NCBI GenBank assembly: GCA_021160245.1
Contig: JAGHCW010000013.1
Span: 1-27,551 of the forward strand
Direction: 5' to 3'
DNA length: 27,551 bases
From: a bacterium
Lineage (GTDB): Bacteria > B130-G9
In this document: positions 17,305-26,580 of the stretch, piece after piece
Position numbering within the stretch: position 1 is the first letter of the stretch
Layout: every line of letters begins with the position of its first letter
The notes under the pieces: generated by a model
Seen by the model: the letters and a program-made list of their open reading frames with translations, nothing else
What the model was told of the DNA's origin: nothing
Database searches by the model: none
Translations under genes and position numbers: made by a program

Positions 17305-19740
17305 ATGAACGCATCTTCACTTGAGCGGTCTATTCGCCGGCATGTTAAATACTCTTTGGCGAAGACTTTTGGGGAGGCAAACGCAAGAGACCTCTATTGG
17401 GCCACATCATTGGCAGTCCGAGACCTGCTCGTTGACGGTATGTTGAAGACGAGGCTTCGATATGCCAAGGCGGGCGCCAAACGGGTTTATTACCTGTCAG
17501 CAGAGTTCCTTATGGGAAGAGCCTTGGGCAACAATTTAATCAATATGAGACTTTACGACGTTTGCAGCCAGGCGCTCAAGAATTTAGGGGCAAGACTGGA
17601 AGATGTGGAGGAGAGCGAGTCCGACGCCGCTCTCGGGAATGGTGGACTTGGTCGGCTGGCGGCCTGCTTTCTCGACTCTCTGGCGACGCTTGACATGCCC
17701 GGATATGGCTACGGTATCAACTACGAGTACGGCCTCTTCAAGCAAGAGATAAGCAACGGCTATCAGAAGGAGAAGCCTGACAGCTGGCTCTCGTTCAAAA
17801 CACCGTGGGAGCTGGAACGCATCGGTAAGGCGTGCCCTGTGCCAATCTATGGCCGGGTCGAGAACTACCCGGGGAAGGACGGCGCCGACAACCCTATGTG
17901 GCTTGACTGGAAGCTGATCGTTGGGGTCCCGTACGACATGCCAATTGTGGGTTATGGCGGTCAAACCGTGAATTGCCTGCGACTTTACTCAGCTCGCGCC
18001 TCACATGATTTCGACATGCGTATTTTCAATGACGGCGACTACCTCAAGGCTGTGGAGCAGAAGATATCATCGGAGACAATCTCAAAAGTTCTCTATCCGT
18101 CGGATTCCAAGGCCGAGGGCCGGGAGCTTCGCTTGATCCAAGAGTATTTTCTCGTCTCTTGCGCAATCCGGGACATAGTCCGAAGATATGAGATCAGCAA
18201 TAGTCCCTTCGAGAAATTCCCTCTCAAGGTCGCCGTCCAGCTTAACGACACTCATCCATCGCTTGCGGTGGTGGAGTTGATGCGGGTATTTGTTGACGAG
18301 AAAGCACTTTCGTGGGAAAGGGCTTGGGAGATCACTCAGGCGAGCATGGCATATACAAACCATACTCTGATGTCTGAGGCGCTTGAGAAATGGCCTGTAG
18401 ATCTAGTTGAGCGCGTTCTGCCTCGTCATCTTCAGATCATTTACGAGATCAATCGACGTTTCCTGGACAACATTGCGAAGGTCTATCCGGGGGACGACAT
18501 GAAGATTCAAAGGACCTCAATCGTCGAGGAGGGCGAAGAGAGGCAGGTTCGAATGGCGAATCTCGCGACAATAGGAAGCCATTCAGTCAACGGTGTCTCT
18601 GTGCTTCATTCTGAGCTCGTCAAGACGACTCTTTTCCCCGATTTCTATGATCTGTGGCCAGAAAAATTCAACAACAAGACCAACGGGATTACGCCTCGTA
18701 GGTGGCTGGCACTGGCTAACCCCGATCTTGCGGGTCTTGTATCCGATACGATCGGTGATGCTTGGGTATGGGATCTCGATTGCCTGAAACAGCTGGAGGC
18801 CCACGCCGATGATGCGGATTTTCAGGAGCAGTTTGCTCAAGTCAAGCGTTCGAACAAGAAGAAGCTTGCTAAGATCATAAGTGACACGGCTGCTGTAACT
18901 GTTGATCCATCATCGCTCTTTGATGTTCAAGCGAAGCGGATTCACGAGTACAAGCGGCAGCTTTTGAACGTCATGCACATCATCCACGAGTATCTGCGAT
19001 TAACTGAGGACAATGAACAACCTAGCTCTCCCCGCACCTACATATTCGCCGGAAAGGCGGCGCCGGGTTATTGGGCGGCAAAGCAGATCATCAAGCTCAT
19101 AAACAACGTAGGCAAAGTGATCAACCGAGACGAGAAGGCGAATGAATTCATGCGGGTGGCATTCATCCCAGACTATCGGGTTACGTTGGCCGAGCGGATA
19201 ATTCCCGCAACCGATCTCTCTGAGCAGATCTCGACGGCCGGCACTGAGGCGTCGGGAACCGGAAATATGAAGTTCGCCTTGAACGGGGCCTTGACTATGG
19301 GAACACTTGACGGCGCGAATATTGAGATAATGGAGGAGGTTGGCGAGGAGAATATCTTCATCTTCGGGCTGAAAACGGAGGAGATAGCCAAGATGAATGA
19401 GCTGGGCTCATATCATCCTCGCGAGCATTATGAGGGAAATGAGAGCGTGCGGAGAGTCCTTGATGCCTTGAAATCCAATCTATTCTGCCCGAATGAGCCA
19501 GCCCTATTTGAATGGATATTCCACGCGATGCTTGAGGGCGGAGATGGCTATTTCCACCTTGCGGACCTACCCTCATATCTTGAGGCCCAGGCCAAGGCGA
19601 ACGATGATTTTGCCAATCAGAATCTATGGCGCCGTAAGGCCATCTTGAATGTCGCCCGGATAGGCAAGTTCTCCAGCGACCGAACTATTCGCGAGTACGC
19701 CGAGGATATATGGGACATAAAGAGCATCCCGAGCGGATAG
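17305..19740 (+). CDS. glgP: Glycogen/maltodextrin phosphorylase
   Basis: This is a cytoplasmic PLP-dependent GT35 enzyme that releases glucose-1-phosphate from glycogen or maltodextrins using phosphate. Its 811 residues match the full-length family (about 800-815). It carries the N-terminal signature NGGLGRLAACFLDS (near 112-125), VQLNDTHPSLAVVEL, RIHEYKRQLLN (near 545), and EASGTGNMKF with the PLP Schiff-base lysine at 656, followed by TLDGANIEI. No long N-terminal insert like that of plant plastidial forms is present. ATG 17305 follows GAGGAG (17294-17299) by five bases. No other glycogen gene is in the window, so its grouping with the partner-switching pair upstream may be incidental. Glycogen and maltodextrin specificity cannot be separated here. 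Confidence 0.95.
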   Translation: MNASSLERSIRRHVKYSLAKTFGEANARDLYWATSLAVRDLLVDGMLKTRLRYAKAGAKRVYYLSAEFLMGRALGNNLINMRLYDVCSQALKNLGARLEDVEESESDAALGNGGLGRLAACFLDSLATLDMPGYGYGINYEYGLFKQEISNGYQKEKPDSWLSFKTPWELERIGKACPVPIYGRVENYPGKDGADNPMWLDWKLIVGVPYDMPIVGYGGQTVNCLRLYSARASHDFDMRIFNDGDYLKAVEQKISSETISKVLYPSDSKAEGRELRLIQEYFLVSCAIRDIVRRYEISNSPFEKFPLKVAVQLNDTHPSLAVVELMRVFVDEKALSWERAWEITQASMAYTNHTLMSEALEKWPVDLVERVLPRHLQIIYEINRRFLDNIAKVYPGDDMKIQRTSIVEEGEERQVRMANLATIGSHSVNGVSVLHSELVKTTLFPDFYDLWPEKFNNKTNGITPRRWLALANPDLAGLVSDTIGDAWVWDLDCLKQLEAHADDADFQEQFAQVKRSNKKKLAKIISDTAAVTVDPSSLFDVQAKRIHEYKRQLLNVMHIIHEYLRLTEDNEQPSSPRTYIFAGKAAPGYWAAKQIIKLINNVGKVINRDEKANEFMRVAFIPDYRVTLAERIIPATDLSEQISTAGTEASGTGNMKFALNGALTMGTLDGANIEIMEEVGEENIFIFGLKTEEIAKMNELGSYHPREHYEGNESVRRVLDALKSNLFCPNEPALFEWIFHAMLEGGDGYFHLADLPSYLEAQAKANDDFANQNLWRRKAILNVARIGKFSSDRTIREYAEDIWDIKSIPSG

Positions 19741-19860
19741 GGGCGACCTAAGCAATGGCGGCTTAAGAATGCGAGGTGCGATTAGCCTAGCAATCTGCCC
19801 AAGCAAGTAAATCAATCAAGGACTGCGAATGCCAATGCTGAGAACATCTGTGGAGACTAC

Positions 19861-20211
19861 ATGACCGGAGAAGAGCGCCCGTGGGGTCATTTTGACGTAC
19901 TAATTGAGGATGCTGACTACAAGGTTAAGCGAGTTGTTGTGAAACCCGGAGCCCGATTGAGCCTCCAGCTTCATCAATTCAGGGCCGAGCATTGGTATTT
20001 GGTTGCCGGCTCAGCCGTGGCGACTATAGGTAACGATGAGATTTCGCTTCGGGAAGGCCAATCAGTTGACATCCCGCGCGAGGCGAAGCACCGCATAAAA
20101 TGCGTCAGCGATGAGTCTCTCGTTTTCATTGAGGTTCAGCGAGGCGAGAGCGTTGAAGAGGACGATATCATTCGTTTTGAGGACGACTATGGGAGGACTA
20201 AGGGAGTATAG
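19861..20211 (+). CDS. Cupin protein, mannose-6-phosphate isomerase type II-like
   Basis: This 116-aa single-domain cupin matches the C-terminal isomerase domain of bifunctional ManC/AlgA proteins, here standing alone. It opens with RPWGHFDVL, typical of that domain. Cupin motif 1 (PGARLSLQLHQFRAEHW) supplies the likely metal ligands Gln36, His38 and Glu43, and motif 2 gives His77 (PREAKHRI). The family pattern HHHRAEHW is altered to HQFRAEHW, but the ligand positions are kept. It probably interconverts mannose-6-phosphate and fructose-6-phosphate, feeding GDP-mannose synthesis; a related sugar substrate is possible. ATG 19861 has GGAGA four bases upstream. The membrane glycosyltransferase gene starts 72 bp downstream, so the two may be co-transcribed. 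Confidence 0.75.
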   Translation: MTGEERPWGHFDVLIEDADYKVKRVVVKPGARLSLQLHQFRAEHWYLVAGSAVATIGNDEISLREGQSVDIPREAKHRIKCVSDESLVFIEVQRGESVEEDDIIRFEDDYGRTKGV

Positions 20212-20283
20212 AGCCCGGTCCCGTGCTCGTGGCGCCATCAGAGCGCTAAAGGTGGCCGCATGCTGTTGATAAGGAGACAATCG

Positions 20284-21777
20284 ATGATCTTGTCAGAAAG
20301 CAAGCGATGGGACGGCCTCGCAATACCCGGGCTTTGGGTCATACTGATTGCCGGCGTTGTCATCAGGTTGGGCATCTATATTCACAATAGAAGCCTCTGG
20401 CAAGATGAGGCGGCGCTTGCCGCGAACATTGTCGGTCATTCGTGGGGACATCTTCTTGGGCGACTTGACTACAAGCAGGTAGCGCCTCCGCTCTTTTTGC
20501 TCCTTTCCAAATTGGTCTATCAGCTCATAGGACATCTTGAGTACTCGTTGAGACTGCTGCCGCTGCTCGTAAACTGCGCCAGCCTCTATCTCATCTCACG
20601 AATACTGCTCAGACTGGCCTCCCCTTCCATCGCCGCGATGACGCTCTCGTTGTGCGCCTTTGGCTATCCCTACATTGATTGGGCCACGAATTTCAAGCAT
20701 TACTCGTCGGACCTGTTCTGTGCTCTCCTTATTGTCCTCGCAGTTTTCCATTGGCAGAAAGCCTCAGATAGAACGCGATGCTTTCTGGCAATTTCGCTTC
20801 CGCTTTTGCTGTGGCTTTCATATACATCGGGATTCTTACTCGTCGGCTTAGTATTTTCTGTTTTTGTTTGGAGCAGGAAAGAGCCATCACTTGGAAGGGC
20901 CCGGCCGCTCCTATTGTTGATTGGGTCCCTCGTTGTCAACGCCGCATTTCTATATGCGATTGTCGCACGGCACAGTCTAGGTCACAGCTTCATGCTTTCG
21001 TTCTGGGCAAAGGGATTTCCGCGGCCTCCGCTTGTGGCTTGGTTCGCCCAAAACCTCTTTGGTCTATTCGGCGCGCCCTGCCGGCTCTTCTATGGCCCTG
21101 CGCTGGCCTTTGCTATCTGCCTTTTCGGTTTTCTGAGGATTTTGAGGAAGCAATCGCCGGCAATTGCTCATCTTATGGCAGGGACCCTGGTTGCGGCAAT
21201 AATCGCCAGCTTCCTGCGCGTCTATCCTTTTTTTGGGGGTCGGCTTACCGCATACTGGTCGCCTCTTGCGCTATTGATGTTCGCAGCTTGCTTCGATGGC
21301 CTCGAACGAGATATGCCGCGTTCCGTCTTTCGCACGGGCGCGCTCTATATGGCCCTTTCGATTGCCGTCATATCGGCCGCAATGACGCTCTGCGCAAGCC
21401 CCTCTCTCATATCTCGTGAGGAGATGAGAGACGTCGGCAAGCGACTCGAGATGACCATTGACGCATCGACGCCCGTCTTCACGACTCGAGCTGCATCGGC
21501 CGCATTTGAAATCTATGGAGAACCGCTCATTGGACGAAAAGCCATAAAGCTGAAAAGTCATCTCCTTGATGCGCGCGACTTCGCCCAAACCTGGCGCCGC
21601 TCGGGGGCCCCTCAGAAGTTCTGGCTGATCATCTCCTCGTCTGACTTCGATGACTACCGGGCTTTTTGGGCCAGCGTTGGGCAGTATTGCGAGGTGGTTG
21701 ATGTGATCAAAGAGGCCCGCAGCGCCGCCGTCCTATACGTTGTTCATAGGGACGCGACGAGGCGGCGCAGTGAGTAA
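20284..21777 (+). CDS. Multi-pass membrane glycosyltransferase, GT39/ArnT-like
   Basis: This 497-aa protein has about eleven hydrophobic segments. The first periplasmic loop carries SLWQDEAALA, with the Asp41-Glu42 pair that marks the GT39/PMT fold, followed by DYKQVAPPLFLLL. Such enzymes transfer a sugar from a polyprenyl-phosphate carrier to a protein, lipid or glycan on the outer face of the inner membrane. A soluble C-terminal tail of about 110 residues follows the last helix. An in-frame ATG lies at 20260, but ATG 20284 has AAGGAG (20271-20276) at seven bases, so I prefer it. Donor and acceptor are unknown. It converges with the minus-strand kinase gene, leaving only 30 bp between stop codons and no clear terminator. 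Confidence 0.75.
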   Translation: MILSESKRWDGLAIPGLWVILIAGVVIRLGIYIHNRSLWQDEAALAANIVGHSWGHLLGRLDYKQVAPPLFLLLSKLVYQLIGHLEYSLRLLPLLVNCASLYLISRILLRLASPSIAAMTLSLCAFGYPYIDWATNFKHYSSDLFCALLIVLAVFHWQKASDRTRCFLAISLPLLLWLSYTSGFLLVGLVFSVFVWSRKEPSLGRARPLLLLIGSLVVNAAFLYAIVARHSLGHSFMLSFWAKGFPRPPLVAWFAQNLFGLFGAPCRLFYGPALAFAICLFGFLRILRKQSPAIAHLMAGTLVAAIIASFLRVYPFFGGRLTAYWSPLALLMFAACFDGLERDMPRSVFRTGALYMALSIAVISAAMTLCASPSLISREEMRDVGKRLEMTIDASTPVFTTRAASAAFEIYGEPLIGRKAIKLKSHLLDARDFAQTWRRSGAPQKFWLIISSSDFDDYRAFWASVGQYCEVVDVIKEARSAAVLYVVHRDATRRRSE

Positions 21778-21807
21778 AAAGTCTCCGATCCCCTTTTCCG
21801 GCGAGAA

Positions 21808-22893
21808 TCACTCAATGAAGCTGAGCCACCGCGTCAACAAATTCTTAAGATCGGTCAGACCGACACTATGGCTGGCAGCCGATATAGCGCTTTCGATCGC
21901 GGGAGCGATGAACGCCGAATACTCGGAGTTCCTGTTCTCTGCGGCCTGATAGGAATAAGTCCCGGCGGCTTTGAGACACCTTTGAACGACTGAAGCGTCA
22001 ATAGACCTGCTTACGCCTAATTGACGCAGCTTGGCGCGGAATGCAGGCGACACAAGGCCCATGTAGTGGTCGATGAGCTCTTGCCTCATCTCCTGCCTCA
22101 ATGTGACATAGGGATCGAATAAAAGGGATACTATGTCATAGGTGATTGGCCCGAGGCGAGCATCCTGAAAGTCGATGATACAAAGCCGGTCGTTTTTGAT
22201 CATTAAGTTGCGGGAATGATAGTCGCGATGGGTGAATACCATTGGCTGCCTCATCATCTCCCGGCAGATAATTGGGAACGATGTGGCGAAAATCTCTCTT
22301 TCATCAGGCCTCGGCTCTCGCTTGAATGCAAGTCTTGTGAAGTTCTCAACGAAGAAGTCCAGCTCCCACAGGAATCGCTTTTCAGTGAATGAGTAGCTGT
22401 GGGCGAGGCAGCTCCTAAACGATTCTGCGGTCGGGAACTGCATACTAATGAGACTGCTAATGGCCTTTCTATACGTATCGACGAGAACGCGGTCGGACAT
22501 CTCCGGCGCAAGCTCACAGAATCGTGCATCTCCCAGGTCCTCGATCAGCAGAAAGCCAAGATCGTAAATGGCGATATAGTTCTTCGGAATGGGCACAGCA
22601 CACGATTCGAGATAGCCGGCAATATCCAAGATTGCTCGGGCGTATCTCGCCGCGCCTCCCGGGGGCAGCAGCATGGCGACAATTGCGCTCTCACACTCAT
22701 CGGGCAAGGCGAGAATCCCTGAATGGACGGCATCTATTTCAAGGCACGCATTGACGAAGTCCCGAGCATTGCCCGGCTCAGCAAATCGCAACCTGAAGTA
22801 GCGCCTCGTTGATACATCGCCCTTTAGCTTGGAGACGTCTATGTTGGGTGAGCGAGAGAGAAGCGTTTCGAGGAAATCTGGGTACTCGCTCAT
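21808..22893 (-). CDS. APH-fold sugar kinase, AmgK-like (N-acetylmuramate/N-acetylglucosamine kinase type)
   Basis: This 361-aa cytoplasmic kinase-like protein belongs to the aminoglycoside/choline phosphotransferase superfamily. The N-lobe has STRRYFRL, characteristic of the AmgK group, and LLIEDLGD at the hinge. The catalytic loop THRDYHSRNLM gives Asp224 and Asn229, and IIDFQDAR gives the metal ligand Asp241, followed by GPITYDIVSLL. AmgK phosphorylates MurNAc or GlcNAc at the anomeric carbon in cell-wall recycling. Its usual partner MurU, a nucleotidyltransferase, is not next to it here, so the substrate stays open. A gene for HU lies upstream on the same strand across a 208-bp gap. Confidence 0.7.
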   Translation of the reverse strand: MSEYPDFLETLLSRSPNIDVSKLKGDVSTRRYFRLRFAEPGNARDFVNACLEIDAVHSGILALPDECESAIVAMLLPPGGAARYARAILDIAGYLESCAVPIPKNYIAIYDLGFLLIEDLGDARFCELAPEMSDRVLVDTYRKAISSLISMQFPTAESFRSCLAHSYSFTEKRFLWELDFFVENFTRLAFKREPRPDEREIFATSFPIICREMMRQPMVFTHRDYHSRNLMIKNDRLCIIDFQDARLGPITYDIVSLLFDPYVTLRQEMRQELIDHYMGLVSPAFRAKLRQLGVSRSIDASVVQRCLKAAGTYSYQAAENRNSEYSAFIAPAIESAISAASHSVGLTDLKNLLTRWLSFIE

Positions 22894-23101
22894 CGGTTAG
22901 TCGAACCTGCAACCTGCATATAATGAAGCAGACGATTGACTGCGGGCATCGTTAGCTGGCCGGAGTTTGCAGCTGCTGTGCCATTTGCTGCTGCAACGTC
23001 TGTTGAGCAAATGCAAACCTGGCGACGCCTGGAGTATGTGTCCAAAACGCCGCCAAGCTCTTCTACTACGTGCAATGAATAGAATACAGAAATTCTTTCG
23101 A

Positions 23102-23374
23102 CTAGTTCAAAGCCTCCTGCAGCTTTGATCCGGCCTTGAACTTCGCCTTCTTTGATGCAGGAATCGTCATCGGCTTCTTGGTGTTTGGATTGAAGCCCTT
23201 GCGCGGCTTTTGCTCCTTCACCATAAAGGTCCCGAATCCAATGAACGTCACCTTGTCATTCTCTCGTAGTGTGTCGATGATACCGTCCAGCAAAGCAGTC
23301 AGCGCTAAATCAGCCTGAGCTTTGGTTATATCGGCCTCGGTTGCCATCAGGTTCACGGCGTCCTTTCGGTTCAT
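23102..23374 (-). CDS. hup: HU-family nucleoid DNA-binding protein
   Basis: This 90-aa protein matches HU in length and layout. N-terminal helices (TKAQADLALTALLDGI) lead to FIGFGTFMVKEQ, then the DNA-binding beta arm KGFNPNTKKPMTIPASK, in which the Pro within TIPA would intercalate at DNA kinks, and a final AGSKLQEALN helix. HU dimers bend and compact DNA. Two adjacent ATGs exist (23377 and 23374). The strong Shine-Dalgarno AGGAGG (23387-23382 on the minus strand) lies seven bases before the second and four before the first, so 23374 is preferred and also gives the usual MNRKD-type start. Its leader is about 120 nt and contains a perfect 19-bp palindrome. Confidence 0.95.
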   Translation of the reverse strand: MNRKDAVNLMATEADITKAQADLALTALLDGIIDTLRENDKVTFIGFGTFMVKEQKPRKGFNPNTKKPMTIPASKKAKFKAGSKLQEALN

Positions 23375-23431
23375 CATCTCACCTCCTCCCGTCTGGGTTT
23401 CTTATTTTAAGGATGTTTCCCCGACTCCATA

Positions 23432-23450
23432 CAGAATCCAATGGATTCTG
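23432..23450. promoter_or_regulatory. Perfect 19-bp palindrome in the HU leader
   Basis: CAGAATCCA-A-TGGATTCTG is a perfect inverted repeat of 9 bp arms around one base. It lies between the predicted HU promoter and the HU start, and upstream of the divergent flippase gene. A dimeric repressor site is plausible. In RNA it would form a short hairpin. Confidence 0.5.
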
Positions 23451-23500
23451 CCTGTCGCACAGCCCCAAAAAAATACAACGCACCTGCTTTCGATAAGTGG

Positions 23501-23529
23501 AAACTACCTTGAGTTGGAAATCGAGTCAA
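23501..23529 (-). promoter_or_regulatory. Sigma-70-type promoter for HU
   Basis: On the minus strand TTGACT (23529-23524) is followed after 17 bp by TAGTTT (23506-23501). The -35 matches five of six consensus bases, the -10 only three. Transcription would start near 23494. Confidence 0.4.
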
Positions 23530-23668
23530 GCCCCTACTGCATATAAATAGGCGATTCTGATGCAATTTAAGAGATAAAGGCGGCTGTCTCTGCAAATTCG
23601 TAATCCGCAAAGGCCCAATAACTGCGATACTATTGCATTATTCTCTCACATACTCTAGTTTTAACAAC

Positions 23669-25144
23669 ATGAATATGACACAGAGAATCGCCAGAAATTT
23701 CATGGCCATCGTCCTGGGCGAGGCGATCGGCAAGATAGTTGCCTTTTTTGCAGTAACGATATTCCTCGCAAACTACCTGACAAATGCGCCCTTTGGGTCA
23801 TATAGCATAGTCATCTCCTTCACCGCATTCTTCATGCTATTCGCTTCGTTTGGGTTGGACCAAATCATTGTCAGGGAGCTATCAAGGACGCCAGAGCTGA
23901 GGGAATCCATCATCGGTTCAGCTCTTTTTGTGAAAGCTGTCCTCTCTGTGATAGCTTTTGGTCTCACGAATCTGCTCATCGCCCCTCTCGGCTATCTGTT
24001 CAGTTTCTCCTCAACTGTCAATATCTTGGCGCGAATTGCGTCGTTTGGCCTATTGCTCTCACCGTTCTCGGTCTTTGGCGCAGTTCTTCATTTCAGAATG
24101 AGGCTAGACTTGAGGAGCCTCGCGACGGTTCTCGCTAGAGTTCTGGGCGCTTCCGCCATAGTCTGGCTGATTATTGTAGGCGCCTCGTTGGAGTGGTTTA
24201 TCATCGCCGGTGTGCTTGTGGGAGTTCCGGGGGTGCTGATCGGTTTGCCGGAGGCAGCTTTGCTTTACTGTTTTTATAGGAGGGGCGGGCGAGTGAGACT
24301 CAAGGTTGAGCCTCGTATGTGCCTGAGGCTGCTTAGGGAATCGCTGCCTATTGCCGTCTGTGCCCTGTTCATCATGACTTATGCTCGGATAGATCAATTG
24401 ATGCTTCAGGGAATGCTGAAGAGGGAGGCCCTTGTCGGCATATACGGCGTCGCGGTCCGGTATGCCGAGGTGTTGCGAATAGTCCCCTTGGCGTTCATTG
24501 CATCGGTCTTCCCGGCGCTGTGCCGACTGCATGAGCGCAATGTCAGGTCATTTGAGGATGTGTATTCGCGCTCCTTCAAGTACATGAACATGGTCTGCAT
24601 TCCGGTCGCATTTGCCGGTATCGTGCTATCCAAGCCTGCTATCGCGCTTTTCAATCCGGAGTATCCCGAATCTGCCCCGGTGTTGACTGTCCTATTATTC
24701 GCTGAGGTATTTGTCTTTCTCGGCATTGTCAACAACAGGCTCTTGATCTCATCTGGCCGTCAAACGCTCGATTATGTTTTCACAGGGAGCTCAGCTCTTA
24801 TCAACGTGGCACTCAACCTATTGCTGATTGGACACTATGGGCTGATCGGCGCGGCAATTGCGTCTCTTATAGCATACGCGATCGGCCCGATTATTGGTAT
24901 TTTTATTCCATTCACGAGGCCGTTTTCTCGCCGCATGTTCACTACATCTGTGCGGCCTTTTGCGGCGTCGATTGCAATGCTTGCTGCTCTCTGGCTTTCG
25001 TTGGATTCACTTGGCCTCATCGGTTCATCCGCTCTGGGTATTCTCGTATATCTCGTGGCGCTTGTTGCCAGCCGAGGCGTTGACCGGAGCGACTTGGGGC
25101 TTGTTAAGAAACTTCTGGGCAAAGAAACGACCAGAGACGGGTGA
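23669..25144 (+). CDS. Polysaccharide flippase, Wzx/MOP superfamily
   Basis: This 491-aa integral membrane protein has about twelve to fourteen hydrophobic helices. It fits the polysaccharide-biosynthesis branch of the MOP exporters: an amphipathic RNFMAIVLGEAIGK start, FASFGLDQIIVRELSR after the second helix, YARIDQLMLQGML in the middle, and NNRLLISSGRQ later. Such proteins flip undecaprenyl-linked glycan units across the inner membrane. The frame is open from a TTG at 23633, but homologues usually begin close to MNMTQRIARNF, so ATG 23669 is chosen; ATG 23675 is also possible. No clear Shine-Dalgarno precedes either. It is divergent from HU. No other glycan-assembly gene is adjacent, though a GT39-like transferase lies about 2 kb upstream. 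Confidence 0.85.
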   Translation: MNMTQRIARNFMAIVLGEAIGKIVAFFAVTIFLANYLTNAPFGSYSIVISFTAFFMLFASFGLDQIIVRELSRTPELRESIIGSALFVKAVLSVIAFGLTNLLIAPLGYLFSFSSTVNILARIASFGLLLSPFSVFGAVLHFRMRLDLRSLATVLARVLGASAIVWLIIVGASLEWFIIAGVLVGVPGVLIGLPEAALLYCFYRRGGRVRLKVEPRMCLRLLRESLPIAVCALFIMTYARIDQLMLQGMLKREALVGIYGVAVRYAEVLRIVPLAFIASVFPALCRLHERNVRSFEDVYSRSFKYMNMVCIPVAFAGIVLSKPAIALFNPEYPESAPVLTVLLFAEVFVFLGIVNNRLLISSGRQTLDYVFTGSSALINVALNLLLIGHYGLIGAAIASLIAYAIGPIIGIFIPFTRPFSRRMFTTSVRPFAASIAMLAALWLSLDSLGLIGSSALGILVYLVALVASRGVDRSDLGLVKKLLGKETTRDG

Positions 25145-25338
25145 CGGTCGTGCGCTCACATTGTCCCGAGCATCATCAAGGCTGCGACGGTACTGCGAGC
25201 CAGTGATTTAATCCTGTGCCCTAGATTTAACAGCATGGTCGTGCGCCACATGCGGCTGCTGGCGCTCAAGTTGTTGACAGACCCTCCACTTTGCTGGCAA
25301 GATTTGAGATCGAATTAAGGTCAATATGGAGGTTAGCT

Positions 25339-26580
25339 GTGGGCAAGGACGAGGCGGCGGAGCGCTTAGCGGACTTCATTCGAGAAATGCTGCCAGAATC
25401 AATCAGTAAGGGCCTTGGACAAAAGAATAGCGCAGAGGACATTCGGAATCATCTCTCTGGCATATTCTCAGAGAATGAGCAGCTCCAGATTAAGGTGGGA
25501 AGGCTGTCGGAGCTCATCGAGATCGGCTATATGCTTTCGGGTGAGGTCAGACTCGACAACCTGCTTCTCTTGATACTTGAAAAAAGCAAAAGGCTGATGA
25601 ACGCAGAGAGAAGCACGATTTATCTGGTTGATAAAGAGCGCGAGAGACTGCGCTCGATTATCGCCACAGACCTCGAGATAATTAGGATAGAGCTGCCGAT
25701 AGACCAGGGTATCACAGGCGCCTGCGCCCAAAGCGGCAAGATCATCAATACCCCGGACCCCTATTCAGACTCGCGCTTCGACAAAAAAGTTGACATCGAG
25801 ACGGGCTATGTAACCAAGAACATGTTGACCGCCCCGCTATGGGACAAACACAACAAAGTGATAGGCGTCATGCAGGTCTTGAACAAGAGAGAGGGGACTT
25901 TCGACAAAGAGGACGAACGCCTGATAACACTCCTCGGTTCCTTCGCCTCGGTCTCGCTTGAGAATGCTCTCTTATATGAGGCGCAGGAGAAGATGCTTGA
26001 GATGTTTTTTGAGAGTCTCGCCGCGGCCATCGACGCTAAGGACCCGTACACGGCGGGCCATTCAGCCCGTGTAACGGAAATATCGGTCGGCATTGCTGAG
26101 GAGATGGGCATTGGCGGCAACGAATTGCGAGAACTTCGCTATGCCGGGCTACTCCATGACATAGGCAAGATTGGCGTCCGCGACAGCGTCCTCGGCAAGC
26201 CGGGGCGCCTTGATGAGGCGGAAATGCATCATATCCAGGACCATGCGCATCAGACATTTGAGATACTTCGACGCATCCCGTTCACGGAGAGTCTTGCCCG
26301 CATTCCGGACATTGCGTCACATCATCACGAGAAAGTATCAGGGAAGGGCTATCCTGATGGATTGGTTTGGGAAGAAGTGCCGCTTGGTTCACGAATCATC
26401 TGCGTTGCGGATGTTTTCGACGCAGTAACGTCAAACAGGCCCTACCGCGACCCAATGCCATTCGATAAGGCCATGAGCCTTGTGGAGAAAGGCGCGGGGG
26501 AGGATTTTGATCCGGAGGTCGTCGTCGCATTCAAGCGATATGCCGAGAGGGTGCTGAGAGGGAAGATGAGTGCCGAGTAA
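25339..26580 (+). CDS. GAF-HD-GYP protein, probable cyclic-di-GMP phosphodiesterase
   Basis: The protein has 413 residues with the GTG start used here. An N-terminal helical region leads to a GAF sensor domain (about 72-214), then a helical linker and an HD-GYP domain (about 218-410). The key residues are present: His273-Asp274 (LLHDIGKIGV), the His328-His329-His330-Glu331 run, and GYP at 337-339 (GKGYPDG). These fit hydrolysis of c-di-GMP by a metal centre. The GAF ligand is unknown. A TTG at 25291 would add 16 residues, but GTG 25339 has GGAGG (25328-25332) six bases before it. A TTGACA at 25274-25279 could be its -35 box, which would also exclude the TTG. The gene overlaps the transporter gene downstream by 11 bp. 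Confidence 0.88.
   Translation: MGKDEAAERLADFIREMLPESISKGLGQKNSAEDIRNHLSGIFSENEQLQIKVGRLSELIEIGYMLSGEVRLDNLLLLILEKSKRLMNAERSTIYLVDKERERLRSIIATDLEIIRIELPIDQGITGACAQSGKIINTPDPYSDSRFDKKVDIETGYVTKNMLTAPLWDKHNKVIGVMQVLNKREGTFDKEDERLITLLGSFASVSLENALLYEAQEKMLEMFFESLAAAIDAKDPYTAGHSARVTEISVGIAEEMGIGGNELRELRYAGLLHDIGKIGVRDSVLGKPGRLDEAEMHHIQDHAHQTFEILRRIPFTESLARIPDIASHHHEKVSGKGYPDGLVWEEVPLGSRIICVADVFDAVTSNRPYRDPMPFDKAMSLVEKGAGEDFDPEVVVAFKRYAERVLRGKMSAE

Noticed and set aside
20260-20283. Upstream ATG for the GT39-like gene
   Set aside because: It lacks a Shine-Dalgarno sequence, whereas ATG 20284 has AAGGAG at seven bases.
22898-22913. GGTTCGA-like T-loop on the minus strand before the kinase gene
   Set aside because: The flanking bases do not form a T stem, and no acceptor or anticodon arms can be drawn, so it is not a tRNA.
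22890-23075. Minus-strand 61-codon frame whose stop overlaps the kinase start (ATGA)
   Set aside because: It begins at TTG without a ribosome binding site and shows no family resemblance; the overlap alone is not enough.
24104-24532. Minus-strand 142-codon frame within the flippase gene
   Set aside because: It is fully antisense to a strongly recognised membrane protein and its Gln/His/Pro-rich translation resembles no family; a coding shadow.
25291-25338. TTG start giving a 429-aa HD-GYP protein
   Set aside because: No ribosome binding site precedes it, while GTG 25339 has GGAGG at a good distance.
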